DNA from: Kalmusia sp. IMI 367209
Lineage: Eukaryota > Ascomycota > Dothideomycetes > Pleosporales > Didymosphaeriaceae
Length of the DNA: 64,000 nucleotides
Assembly: GCA_027946365.1 (NCBI GenBank)
Contig: JAPEUQ010000002.1
Coordinates: 2,852,001 to 2,916,000, forward strand
Reading direction: 5' to 3'
Made by a program: the position numbers and the translations under genes
The notes under the pieces: generated by a model
Told to the model about the DNA's origin: nothing
What the model saw: only the letters and a program-made list of their open reading frames with translations
The model's database searches: none
Shown: piece after piece, positions 33,872 through 44,910 of the stretch
Position numbering within the stretch: the first letter of the stretch is position 1
How the letters are laid out: each line of letters begins with the position of its first letter

Positions 33872-34865
33872 ATGGCTTCCAAGCTGGTACCCTTCATGTA
33901 CCGCAGCGGCCCTCGAGCCCTACGCCAGCTCCAGCGGACTCAATGGCGGGCTTTCAGCGTCACAGCGTCCGCCCGGAGCGACTCCCTGATGGTGGTAAGT
34001 AGCTCTTCGACGGCCTCTCTCCTCCAATTGCGCCGCTGACGGGGCCTGCAGCATCGCGACACGCCCGAGAACAATCCGTCTATCCCGTTCAAGTTCACCG
34101 CGCAGAATGAGGAGCTCATCAAGGAGATCGTCTCCCGATACCCCTCGCAATACAAGAAGGCTGCCGTCATGCCTCTACTCGACCTCGGACAGCGTCAGCA
34201 CGGCTTCACAAGCATCAGCGTTATGAATGAGGTGGCAAGATTATTGGAGATGCCGCCGATGCGCGTCTATGAGGTGGCCACTTTCTACACAATGTACAAC
34301 CGGACGCCGGTCGGCAAATTCCACGTTCAGGTCTGCACAACGGTGAGTAGTCAACGCGTACGGAATCGAGCAGTGCTAATAAGCATAGACGCCATGCATG
34401 CTGTGCAATAGCGATGCGGTTATGAAGGCAGTCGAAGACACTCTCGGTATCCACCATGGAGGAACCACCAAGGACGGCCTCTTCACCTTTACCGAAGTCG
34501 AGTGCCTCGGCGCCTGCGCGAACGCTCCTATGGTGCAAATCAACGATGACTACTACGAGGATCTTACATACGACTCAACGGTATCACTACTCAAGGCCCT
34601 CCAGCATGCGGCCGAAGCAACTGGCGCACAACCTGGAACACCTGGTCTTGCTGGAGATGGTACAGCAATCATCACCGGCGAGGACCGAAATGTCAAGAGC
34701 AGGGAGGGTATTGATCAGGGACGAGGATACACGGCCGGCGACGTGCAGGTACCAACTCCCGGACCTTTGAGCGGAAGGAGGAGCTGTGAGCCTGCAGCGG
34801 GTCTGACTTCGTTAACGGGCGAGCCTTGGGGTAATGAAACCTTGAGAAAGGATGGAGCGCTGTGA
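33872..34865 (+). CDS. NADH:ubiquinone oxidoreductase 24 kDa subunit (NDUFV2/NuoE)
   Basis: This matrix-arm subunit of respiratory complex I carries the N1a 2Fe-2S cluster. Exons 33872-33994, 34052-34342 and 34389-34865 give 296 residues. The first 35 residues are Arg/Ser-rich and form a mitochondrial presequence ([20 protein letters not shown]). Conserved segments are [35 protein letters not shown] and the cluster ligands VCTTTPCMLC and [12 protein letters not shown]. The C-terminal extension is longer than in mammals, a common fungal feature. Its presence excludes Saccharomyces-type yeasts that lack complex I. Confidence 0.97.
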
Positions 34866-35374
34866 GTTTGTATATATCTGTACGTCCTCGCCCCTTCCTA
34901 ACTTTGAATGTGCCCCAAGCTAACACCCATCAGCAATTTGTAGAACCTACGAAATACAATTTCTTTCACCAATCATACTTCCTTTTTGCCCTCCGGTTTT
35001 TTGTTCCAGATAGTGCCCTGTTCCTTAGCAATCTCTGCACATGCTCTCAGCGGCCGATGCTTGTATTTGCACATGAATCGCCCATGGCGGTGCCATGTTG
35101 CATCATCGTCCACCGTTTCGTTTGCAGGTTACATTAGAGTATTCGACTAGGAATTTGAGTACCTCAATGTCGAAAAGTATGAGCATTGGAGTACCTAAGT
35201 AATTTTGACAAGGCAATTGACGAAAATGTATTTTCGTAGAAATTAAGGGTATGTAAACGTCGTTATCGACCCTCTGCAAATTCTCCTCCCTTCTTCTCAC
35301 TATCACAACTCCTAAGAACAACCTCTGCGAACCTTTTGTGCCACATTGAATACCTCAACCCATACAGAGGAACA
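34866..35374. other. Intergenic before the small secreted protein gene
   Basis: No gene recognised. Confidence 0.5.
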
Positions 35375-35768
35375 ATGAGGAATATGAAGTTCCTCATTCC
35401 CTTCATGGTCGCCTTTGCACTCCTCACGAGTGCCGTTTCCATTCCCACTGCTATCTTAGGCGGCGTCGACAAGCCCTTCACCAGTGTCCCCTCCATCTCA
35501 ACCACAACTTCATACAGTGTCGACATCACCAAGGACAGTATGTCACAGTCACTGAACTAATTTGCATTTTCTACATTACTAATGACTACAAGAACTCTTC
35601 CGCAAGGACACCGAGTACGGTCCTGCCAAGCGTAGAAGGTGCAGATACTGCACTTACGACATCCTCACATGCCAAACTGTAAGTCATGTCTCAAGTACTC
35701 GTTGTATATTCACTCACTCCACGGTAGCACTACCACAATACTGAGCCGTGCAGAACAAATATGTGTAA
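35375..35768 (+). CDS. Small secreted cysteine-containing protein (orphan, effector-like)
   Basis: Three short exons (35375-35537, 35593-35678, 35754-35768) with consensus introns (branch ACTAATGAC in the first) give 87 residues. MRNMKFLIPFMVAFALLTSAVS is a clear signal peptide; an alternative start is ATG 35384. A Thr/Ser-rich middle is followed by a dibasic/tribasic site (KRRR) and a short tail containing three cysteines (RCRYCTYDILTCQ). The architecture of signal peptide, Kex2-like site and small Cys-bearing tail resembles secreted peptides or candidate effectors. I recognise no family. The last exon adds only four residues and is the weakest part of the model. Confidence 0.55.
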
Positions 35769-36172
35769 AGAGCACAAAGATATGTGCCATGGGTGCACGG
35801 AGTGTAAGGGTGTTATTTAGGTAGATTTGCCTGATGTACTGTCCCTATCAGTAGGGGATCGAGAATTCCTTGAATCCGTGGCGTTTTGGCCGAGTATGAG
35901 AAGGGCTAGGACGGTGAAATGGTGACAACGATGCAAACATGAACTCAACAATACACAAATCTGACATGACATGAGGTACCAAAGTAGCTATCTGAATCAC
36001 TCATATTTCATCTTTATAAGATTACCGTTGAAGAGATGTTAAAAGTGACCAATTGCGTGCAGATGCGCCCGCGGTGAACTGAGGACCATGTGATTGTCTT
36101 GGCATTGAACATCTCCACACTTCGTATCATCCGCCCGCACTCACCCCAAACTTTCGCACATCACTCACCACG
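35769..36172. other. Intergenic before the Hep59/Tls1 gene
   Basis: Moderately AT-rich. Nothing recognised. Confidence 0.5.
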
Positions 36173-37362
36173 ATGGATGACGATACGCCTGGACCCACAA
36201 TCAAATTCAAGCGGCGCAAGATCGCGCACCCGAAACGAACCCACCTTGATACCAAAGACAATCTTGTCGTCGCTGCGCCACAGTCTACAGGCCTGACACC
36301 GGCTCATTCAGATACAGCGCAGTCACCTACGGAGGATGGCACGTCGCTTTCGCTCAAGGAAATTCTGCGCAACCGGAAGCGACCGCGCGATCGTCTCCGG
36401 GAAGCTGCACAGCGGGCAGAACTTACAAAGGCGCAAGCACTGGTACATCGAGAGCAAGATGCGCCAAAGCAGGGCTTATATGCGAGTCGATTCGTCGCGC
36501 AGACCGGACAGGTCGTAGACAAAGACGATGAACAGATGTAAGCCGGCCAACTCCCCTCTATCAGACACGTCAACATACACTAGTTTGCAACGATGTATAG
36601 CTATTTGAGATAGTGGCTAATGTTTCAGCACGGAATATATAGAAGCACGTTTGGCTGAGAAAAACCATCGTCTGTATGGCTGGCCAATTCCTCCACATCT
36701 CGCAGAAGCGGTTGCTGCGCTCGCCCCCGAGTCTACACAAGCAACGCTCAGCCCGCCTGTCGGGTCACATACGTTCGAACGGCCCGCGATGAAATCAGAA
36801 GAGTCAGGGAAAGGAGACCACGCAGAGCATAGTTACAGGCTTGCGGCGGGCCAAGGCAAGCTCCAGGAGATAGATTTAGGTCCCTCGGCTTCTCTGCGCA
36901 ACTTCGAGCGTACCGAAGCAGCATGGAAGAAGCTCGAAGGCGGCCAGCTTGAGGAGGAGCCCGCCGGAAAGGTGCGATTAGGCAGGGATGGCAAGCCACG
37001 CCGTCAACCTAAACGACGCAACAGCGAAGATATCCGGAGAGATCAGATGGTGGAAGCCGTGCTGCGAGAGGCAAAGCGTATGTTTCTCCTCTGGTAATAA
37101 CATATATGTGCTAATGATTGTAGTGGACTATTTCGACGAAGAAGTGCCAAGCGCTTCCGTGCCTGGAGATACAGCCAATGACGAAGCCCTAGTCGAGCAA
37201 TTCCGCCTTGAATTCCTGGAGTCCATAGAATCTCGCCAACAGCGCAAACCAGCCGCTCCTGGTGCCAAGGAAGCACCCAAAGGCCCCAAGTTAGGCGGAT
37301 CAAGAAGCGCAAGAGCAGCTATGCGGCTGCAGGAAGAGCAGGCTGCCAAGAATAAGAGGTGA
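36173..37362 (+). CDS. Hep59/Tls1 (C9orf78) family nuclear protein
   Basis: The family is associated with the spliceosome (Brr2 and U5 contacts), and in S. pombe Tls1 affects splicing of shelterin transcripts. Exons 36173-36537, 36629-37077 and 37124-37362 join in phase to 350 residues. Family signatures are the basic N-terminus IKFKRRKIAHPKR, SLKEILRNRKRPRDR, YASRFVAQTGQVVDKDDEQM, ITEYIEARLAEK and, in the last exon, LDYFDEEVP. The protein is charged and largely disordered. Function in this organism is inferred from family. Confidence 0.88.
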
Positions 37363-37933
37363 ATAATGCAGAGCGAACGTTTACACTGTGAACTTTTACA
37401 ATTTCTACTATTTACTAAGCCTTCAGGATTAGCTCACTGGGGTGGCTCTCTGATGAGACCCCATGAACGTCTCTGCCACGTATTTTCTGTTGCGCATCTA
37501 CTTTTTTTTTACTTTGCGTCACGTCTTGTATTGTGTCGTGTTTTGTTCATTCATTTCAAGATGTATGCTAATTTTCTTTTGAAAGGTATTCTAGGGTCAA
37601 TGATGGGAGGCTGCTGGAGCCGGATGAGTGGCAGCCTATGGTGATCAAGAACACGGCTTGGTATAACCGGTAGAGTTCAGAAGACTCAGTTCGGTGTTTG
37701 GTGTTTTCATTATGATGCCCTCTTCTAAAGGCTCACTGAAATGGTCCTTTGTCTTGATTTTGAATAGCCAGAGTGCACCTGCGGCATGTGAACTGTCCTC
37801 GTGGATAGATATTAACCACCTTGGCTTATATGCTCCTTCTGAGATGGTCCTCAAACTGTTCGGTTTCCTCTTCAATGGCTGTAGAGTTACAATAGAGATC
37901 ACCGTATGGACATGAAGTTGAAATATCTTTTTA
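37363..37933. other. Convergent intergenic region
   Basis: 3' flanks of the Hep59 gene and of the minus-strand membrane protein. A T-rich run is at about 37501. Nothing else recognised. Confidence 0.5.
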
Positions 37934-40486
37934 CTATACCACACGATTGCTCCCTACGCCCAATTCATCATCATTCGTATCAATTCTCACATATCCTGGT
38001 CTCCGGCTGTGATTTGGCAATATAGAAGTCCTCTGTTCAGAAGCCTGTGGCGCACTGCTAAACCCATTGCTCGAATGTTCTGTTGCAATAAGCTGACTAG
38101 AACCTATGTCGTATAGAAGCCCAAAGTCAGTAAAGATCAAGTAAACAAGGCGGACTCAGCCAAGCGCATAAGTCTGCTCAGGACGTTACATACATTCTCG
38201 TATCCAAAGCATGGTCCGCTGTCACTTCAGCACTATACTCTATTTGGTTGGTTGAACGAGTGTCCATGTCCTGGAGCTCTTCATCTACTCCGGAATGTTT
38301 CAAGACAGGATGGTCCGAATCAGTCACATCTAGTACACCGAGTAGTTCTCCAGGCGCAGTCACGGGAACGCCGGTTCTGCTGCGCGACCAGGTGCCCAGC
38401 CCTATGGCTTCGTGTGCGAGCCGCTGCAGCTGTAGAAATGAGTTGTTGTCCCACTCCAGTCTGCTGTAGCTCGGCTTTCTCCTCTGGTCGCGATTGCAGA
38501 GCCCAGTGATACCGGCGGCGATGAATTCGAGGAAGGTCGCGACTAGCATAAGGAAGAGACCTAGGAACAAGATTATGGACACTCCGAGGACACTGAAAGA
38601 GTAGTGTTCTGAGCTTCGAACTTTCTGGGAAAACAATAGTGGTCGTTGATCAGCTCTCTCGAATAACTGAATGCCACTCCGATGGGGAAACTCGATCTAC
38701 TCACCTGGCTGCGACACAGCTTCTCGCAAGTCCCAGGGTCGGTAGCCTCATCACACAGCGTGCGATTTAGAAACCACACCCCCTTCTGTGACGCCTGGGC
38801 TAGACTGGACTGGAACGACACGAGAGAACCCTGACATGTATATTCCATCTCCTGCTTCCACTTATCCCGCGATAATGCATCGAGCTGTAGGCCTCCGTCC
38901 AAAGTGAACCTCGCTAGCAGCGAAGGCAATCCTTGAGTGTCATAAAAGGAGTCAGGCGTAGCGATCATGACATTATCGCTGGCAAAATACCCCAAAAATG
39001 CAATAAGATCATTGGGTCCAGGCCATATTGCTGCAAACCGTTCTCGGTATGTGCCAGGGCCGAATATGTTTACGCAACGCTGCGACTCAGAGAGCTTGGG
39101 ATTGCAGTAGAATACCTGAGACGTACAACCAATAACGGTCATTGGCTGATCTGCCTGGAATAATTGCGTACCATTTGGTAAGTACCAACTCTCGTCTACG
39201 GCTGCGGCTGTGGTTGCAGAAAACCAAGGGTCTTCGACTTTTTCGAGATACCGTAGATCGGTTGAGTCAAGAAAAATCAATGCAACGAGCGCGTCTGAGC
39301 GGTTCAGTTCTTGTATAGGGTAGTAATACTCTGATTCATCCGGAAACATTGACCGTGAACTACGCAAAATGAGTACTAGTTGTCTTATTGGGGAATGCTT
39401 AAGTACGATCAGTGGTTCTCGAAAACAGGTAACTCACAAAGTCTTATAGTCTCGAGTCCCAGACCAGGGTGAATTCATATCGATCTTACTGGACGAGTTC
39501 CTGAATGGTATTTGGTAGATAAAGGGATTGTTAACGATGCTGGTATGATATGTAAGGTTCATACTGCTATAATTGTAGCGCATGTATACGTCCGAAGGAT
39601 CCATAGGGTTGATATACGTTGAGCTGTATCCATCTGTGATTATGGGTGCACAGTGTTGCTTGAGGCGAATTTGAAACCTTGGCTCTGCGTTCATCCCAAG
39701 ATCGCTCCAACTGTCTAAGTAGCCACTATCAACAATGATGTTGTCGGACGCTTTCTTACATAATGTTCCACCGAATGGGCAACCTGCGTTGTTGTCGATC
39801 GTATATGGAAGCCTTGATTGTGTATATATCTGACATTTTGATTGAGCCCCTCGTTGTCCTTGGTAGCATTGTAGGGCGGAATTCAGATATTCCAGGTACG
39901 CTCGATTGCGATAAGCCATAAGACTTGCCGATTGTTCATCGTAAGACACTGATAAATGTGTTCCACAGCCATGACCCACAAGCAACACTTCATTCGACTG
40001 GTTTGCCGTGACACGTGAGGAGAAGATACCTTGTGGGACGATTAGATGTTATGTGTGAGATCCTGAAGGGCGCTTTCGCTGACCTGCTATCGCAAAGCTT
40101 GCTGAGAAGAGAAAGGATAGTGTCAAAACCACCAGGAGTCGTAGCAAGGGCTTTCGAGCTCGATTTCTCCATGCAAACATAATAGTCAATGTCTCCTGCA
40201 TAGCATCTGTTGCTGTCTTTGTGTTACGCAGGATGGCTTGTTGTTGGTGGTAGAGGCCGTCAGGAGAAGACGTAGATGAGAAGAGACCATGTAGGAGGAA
40301 GCGCGTGATCTTCCAAAAACTCTTACCAGTGACGCTCACATATATAGCTAAGAATGCGATTAAGAGGCCTCCGCTTTGGCGATTGAGAGTTAGAGTAGCC
40401 CCTTTAATTGATCCATATGGGCGATTGATCCAGAGCCCAATATATACATTGTCTTCGAAAGACTGCTGCAGCAAAGTAGCATTCAT
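37934..40486 (-). CDS. Unassigned membrane protein with large glycosylated ectodomain
   Basis: Five exons (40084-40486, 39438-40029, 38705-39359, 38194-38624, 37934-38096) with introns of 54-97 bp add up to exactly 747 residues. After a short leader there is a hydrophobic helix (GGLLIAFLAIYVSVTGKSFW), a loop, and a second helix (LLRLLVVLTLSFLFSASFAI). About 430 lumenal or extracellular residues follow, with some twelve cysteines and many Asn-X-Ser/Thr sites (NYSSMNLTYH, FRNSSSK). A final helix (LGVSIILFLGLFLMLVATFLEF) precedes a 150-residue cytosolic tail. The layout resembles a widespread filamentous-fungal hypothetical family. I assign no function. The last exon is supported by its coding character, otherwise the protein stops at 38178. 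Confidence 0.75.
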
Positions 40487-41392
40487 GCCGAAAAATTAGA
40501 AAAGTCAAACGAATACAATGACTCTGTGCTGATAGATGCTGTGAATAGTGTAGGAAGAAAGTCGTCATTTCGTTTATTCAAACCCCTCAGATTTAGCCTT
40601 ATGCCCAGTCCTTCAGATTGATAATGTAAGCATTCAATTTTACCGATCCATAGATTTACACGGCTGCTGTGTCACCGTCCGTATATTTTTGGAAACGCCC
40701 CCTGTAGGTACAGCCTTGGAAGCCTATGCTCAGTAATAGATGAGGAACACCACATGCGATCCGGCTTACACAACATTTCTTCAAGTATGTAGAAGCGCGT
40801 GAATCCCGCAAGGGCGGAGAAAGAGGGGTAAGAGACGTAAAAAAGCGAAATGTTGAAAGCGCCAGATTTGTTTCGCACTGGCCACGAGAGTCAGCAGGAC
40901 GCTCAATATTCGTGGACGTGATTCGCTGGTAGCGAGTTACATTTCCAGTGCTTACAATATTCACGGCCAGTCTCGTAATGACGTCGCACATCTAAACCGA
41001 AAATGAACGATAATACATGTCACTCTAGTAGGAACATTCTTTATACCACAAGTAGTCAAGGATCGGTCCCGTCACATTTCCCCGTTTGCTCAAAGGTTGA
41101 ATGGGTTGTTTGCCCGTATTAGAAGTGAGGTCAATTCACAGACACGACTGCCACAGTCGACCCCTTCACATTCTGAGTATCGTGGGTACCATCTATTCGT
41201 GTCGAGTCTGCATTCCAATCAAAATGACCCCATCTTACTCTTATACGCGTCTTGACGCACTTCCATCAAAGTTTTCGACAAGCTCGACATCACTGACGGC
41301 AACGCTCAACACTGTACGTTCATCGAACTTGGTCACTGGTACTCTCAATCACTTTCCCTATCTATTCATAAGCATCGAGATCCAACTTGGCA
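40487..41392. other. Divergent promoter region
   Basis: 0.9 kb between the minus-strand membrane protein and the plus-strand coiled-coil protein. No further gene. Confidence 0.5.
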
Positions 41393-43240
41393 ATGTATAA
41401 CCCGAATTCGAATTTCGCCATCAAAACAACGACATCCTCAATCCACCGACCACATACAGAAGAACCGACCGAAGGCCCAGCGCCATATCCCGCCATGTGC
41501 CACTACGTAATTAAATTCTACGAATGCGACCACAAGACTGACGACAATGTTCGAGGTTGCTTTCGATGGAGGGAAACAGGAACGCATTGCGATATCGAAA
41601 ATCGATCGGTGCGCAACCGCGACGATTGCAGTATTCGCAGCGAGTCAGTAACGGGGCTTTGTCCAAAATGCCAAAGTAATGCTCGTGCGCGAATTGAACA
41701 GGAGGAAGAGGAAGCATTGTATCGTCGTGACCTGGAGAAGGCGAGACTTTTGGACCAGGAAGAGCAACGAAGGAGCGCAAAAGCCCATGAAGCTCACCTG
41801 AGGCGGATTAAGCAAGAGTCCATGTCATCATTCGAGGCTAAATTCAGATCCCAGGTGAGTAAAGCTATGCAGGAAAGTGCTGTACAAGCGAGTCGAGACT
41901 TCGCTGCGCAGGAGGAAGAGCTCATGAGGATGGCCATAGAGGCTTCGCAGAGGGAATTCATGCAGGACATGGAGACGCGCTTTGGTGACTCTATCGAGGA
42001 TGGAAGCTCACGCTTAGAAGCTATCAAGCGCAAATCTACCATGGATTGGCATCACAAGAAATGGGGTCCAGGTGCCCACCAGTTCAACGATGACATGGGC
42101 GAACTCGAAATGAAGATGAGTTCGAGCTTTAGTATCAAAGAAACTCAGCACCGATCCGAATCTCACCGACAACGAAATACGTCGTCAAATCGCGGTCATA
42201 GTCATTTCTCGTCACAGAGCGCGTTTGCTCAATCCTCCCAAAACTTGTCTATGAGTTCAGCCATCCCTCCATCTCCACCGCTTCCTTCAAAATCTACCTC
42301 AACAGCATTGGCAAACGACCCCAGCGCATCTGGCCGTTCAGTAGAGTCAACCGTCAGCTCGTCATCTACTACCATCCCTCCTCCCGCTGCTACGTCTACA
42401 CGATCTAACGCGTCACTCCCGTTTGGCGACAACATGTTAGCACAAAGGGCTGCGACATTACGATCCATAGTCAACAATCCTTTATCATCTTCTGAGCAAT
42501 CTCAGCGCTCACAATCTTCCCAATTCAAGCTTGATACTGACGTGTTATGCCAGAGACGCGCTGCTTTGGAATCCACGAGCACACTTAGACCGCCCTCACC
42601 CTCGCCTCCCCCTTCCAATTCGCTAGCTCCAGCTCCATTATTAGCCACGCCTCCACCTCCGCCGCCGCTCCCGCCACAATCGCGACCCATTCCTTCATCC
42701 GGTCCGGCTCTTCCACCCGTAGACTACTCCCAACCACCCAAAGACCAAAAATACGGTCACTTGTTCCTAGGCACCCGTCGCCAACCTATCCACCATTCAC
42801 AAGAACACATCGTCGACAGCCCCACGTCGTCACCAAGCACAACAGCTCCCCGTGGTCCGCTACCTACAGTGCGCTTAGCAGGCACCATCGCACCCCGCTC
42901 GCCCTCGTCAACCTCATCTGCAGCTAGCTTTGGAGGAATGATAGTAGGCGAACATAGGAACCGACTCCGTCCTGTTCCGAGAAGCGCACCGCAGGAGCAG
43001 GCGCCGAACGAACTGGAAGCATTGTGGAGCCGGCGCGGGATCCAGCGCGAGAGGGACGACGAAGACGACGACGGTATCACGGTGGCTTCGATATCGCCCT
43101 CGGAGTCTGCGTCCCAGATTCCGACGCGTGAGGCTTCTGTTGTTGGAAGTCTGCAGGGCGGAGAGGATGCGGAGGGCTTGCGGGCGAAGCGGCTGGGTGA
43201 TTTGGGCCGGGGCAGGAGGACTGGTTGGGGCGCAGAGTAG
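41393..43240 (+). CDS. Unassigned protein: Cys/His-rich N-terminus, coiled coil, Pro/Ser-rich tail
   Basis: An intronless 615-residue ORF. Near the N-terminus eight cysteines and several histidines (MCHYVIKFYECDHK, then CPKC) suggest a zinc-binding module common in Dothideomycete hypothetical proteins. Residues about 100-220 form a Glu/Arg/Lys-rich coiled coil (EQEEEEALYRRDLEKARLL). The rest is low complexity with polyproline (PPPPPPLPPQ) and Ser/Thr runs, so probably a scaffold. The start could be ATG 41495 (MCHYVIK), which would remove a 34-residue nonconserved leader. Function unknown. Confidence 0.7.
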   Translation: MYNPNSNFAIKTTTSSIHRPHTEEPTEGPAPYPAMCHYVIKFYECDHKTDDNVRGCFRWRETGTHCDIENRSVRNRDDCSIRSESVTGLCPKCQSNARARIEQEEEEALYRRDLEKARLLDQEEQRRSAKAHEAHLRRIKQESMSSFEAKFRSQVSKAMQESAVQASRDFAAQEEELMRMAIEASQREFMQDMETRFGDSIEDGSSRLEAIKRKSTMDWHHKKWGPGAHQFNDDMGELEMKMSSSFSIKETQHRSESHRQRNTSSNRGHSHFSSQSAFAQSSQNLSMSSAIPPSPPLPSKSTSTALANDPSASGRSVESTVSSSSTTIPPPAATSTRSNASLPFGDNMLAQRAATLRSIVNNPLSSSEQSQRSQSSQFKLDTDVLCQRRAALESTSTLRPPSPSPPPSNSLAPAPLLATPPPPPPLPPQSRPIPSSGPALPPVDYSQPPKDQKYGHLFLGTRRQPIHHSQEHIVDSPTSSPSTTAPRGPLPTVRLAGTIAPRSPSSTSSAASFGGMIVGEHRNRLRPVPRSAPQEQAPNELEALWSRRGIQRERDDEDDDGITVASISPSESASQIPTREASVVGSLQGGEDAEGLRAKRLGDLGRGRRTGWGAE

Positions 43241-43784
43241 GCATTATCATGAGGTTGTTGTGTGTGACTGAGGAATAGCATTAATTACTACCTTGGGATT
43301 GTGTGATTATGTAGAATGTTTAATGTCTTATTTTATAGAACTAGCTCTTTTAGTCACATGCCATCTCCTTTGGTTTACTTTATCCGTCAGCTTGGCTCAG
43401 CAGACGATGCATATTTAAAAGGTACAGGTCTTCGAGACAAATGATATTGATTCCATGATTGGACAAGACATGGGCCCGAGTTACAAGCTCCAAAGCAATC
43501 ATTACAGTGACATCAAAAATATAGTGAAATAACACGGCTGAAAGATATTCGGAGACATTGGAACGGATGATGATTATCAAAGTCCCGTAATATGCTAATT
43601 CTACAGTGATCAAATTCTCATCCTCCATCTAAAATCATCATCCTAAAATATGCTATCCAAATAAATCAAAACAAATCGGTCGAGATCCTAGCACACATGG
43701 TATTTCCGAGGCAAACGCTAAGCAAACCGCAACCAAGCCCAATATCCCAGTTCCAAACGCCAGCAAAAAGCCGTTTGATTTGCC
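43241..43784. other. Convergent intergenic region
   Basis: AT-rich 3' flanks of two convergent genes. Nothing recognised. Confidence 0.5.
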
Positions 43785-44910
43785 CTATGCCTTATGACCA
43801 CTAGTATCCCAGTTGTACTGCGAGACGGGCTGTCCATTGATCCCATACTGGTTTTGCGCTGGCCCTGTTGGTACAAACGCGGGCTGATTTGCGTATCCTG
43901 CGGCGTCGTACGCAGTCTGAGGCGCGGTCCCAGTCGTCCAGGTTTCCAGTCTGATGAGGAGGATGACAGCGACGTAGGAGAACACTTGGAAAAGGTTGGT
44001 GAGATAATAGAGCGCGGTGTATGTGGTCTGACTGAGGAACTTGTCCTGTTCGGTGGTGGCGGCGGGGACGAGCTGGAAGATCACCCACATGACCATGAGG
44101 AAGATGAGTATGACCACTCGCTTGGTGATGTCCTGTTCGTGTCAAATCTAGATTGCAGTGAGTTCGTTCTGATGGGGGACTTACGCTGGTGAGATTGTTT
44201 CTCGATCGTAGTTTTAAGAGCATTGCCACGGAGAGAGCGCCCCCAGCGAGTACACTGACCAAGTAGAGAGCCCAGTATGCGACAGCGTATCTCTGCTGGT
44301 CGTCCATCTTACTGAAGTCTGCGTCTCTACCGAAGGCTTCGGGTGTCCATTGATATTCGTTGTAAGCGTCCAAGCCGAGTAAACCCGCCGTCAGAGCTCC
44401 CATCACTCCGACTATAGCAATGCTAATCGCTTGGACGGCACCTTCGCCCGAAGCCAGGCGCTTGCTGAGCAAGCTGTTGACTCCCCAGACGGCAATGACC
44501 AGAAGGAGGAATTGGCCGATGTAGAAGAAGATATCGAACACAATCACGAATCTGAAGTAGTTATATGAGTCCCCAACACGGCATTCGCGGATTGTAATGC
44601 CGATGATGACAAGCGCCCAAGCACTGTGATTTCCTTAGTAGCTGAATAGCAGCATTCACCGCACGACTTACAGTGTCATGAAAGTCAGCGTCGCGGTGAG
44701 CAGTGCGCTCAACCTCATAGCCCTCTTCCGAATGCAACAGAGACTGATAAAGGTGACCAAGGTCAAAAAGAAGGTGAGACAATAGCTGACATAGTATGCG
44801 ATGGGTGTCGACAGGCCATATGCATCGGAGGCGAGGAAACCAGGGCACACAGGGCTGCTGCTTCCGCCTCCGCTGCTGGATCCACCACCACCTCCGCGTC
44901 TTGGAGCCAT
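43785..44910 (-). CDS. Multi-pass membrane protein, about seven helices, unknown function
   Basis: Exons 44672-44910, 44185-44623 and 43785-44132 join in phase to 341 residues. A Gly/Ser-rich extracellular N-terminus precedes helices such as YYVSYCLTFFLTLVTFIS, TFMTLAWALVIIGITIREC, VIVFDIFFYIGQFLLLVIAV, AISIAIVGVMGALTAGLLGL, VAYWALYLVSVLAGGALSVA and VVILIFLMVMWVIFQLV. The C-terminal tail is Gln/Tyr/Asn-rich. The topology recalls fungal seven-helix integral membrane proteins of unknown role. No retinal lysine or receptor motif was recognised. Confidence 0.8.

Noticed and set aside
34862..35137. Plus-strand ORF downstream of the complex I subunit gene
   Set aside because: It overlaps the stop codon region and 3' flank, and the translation shows no family or signal features consistent with a gene.
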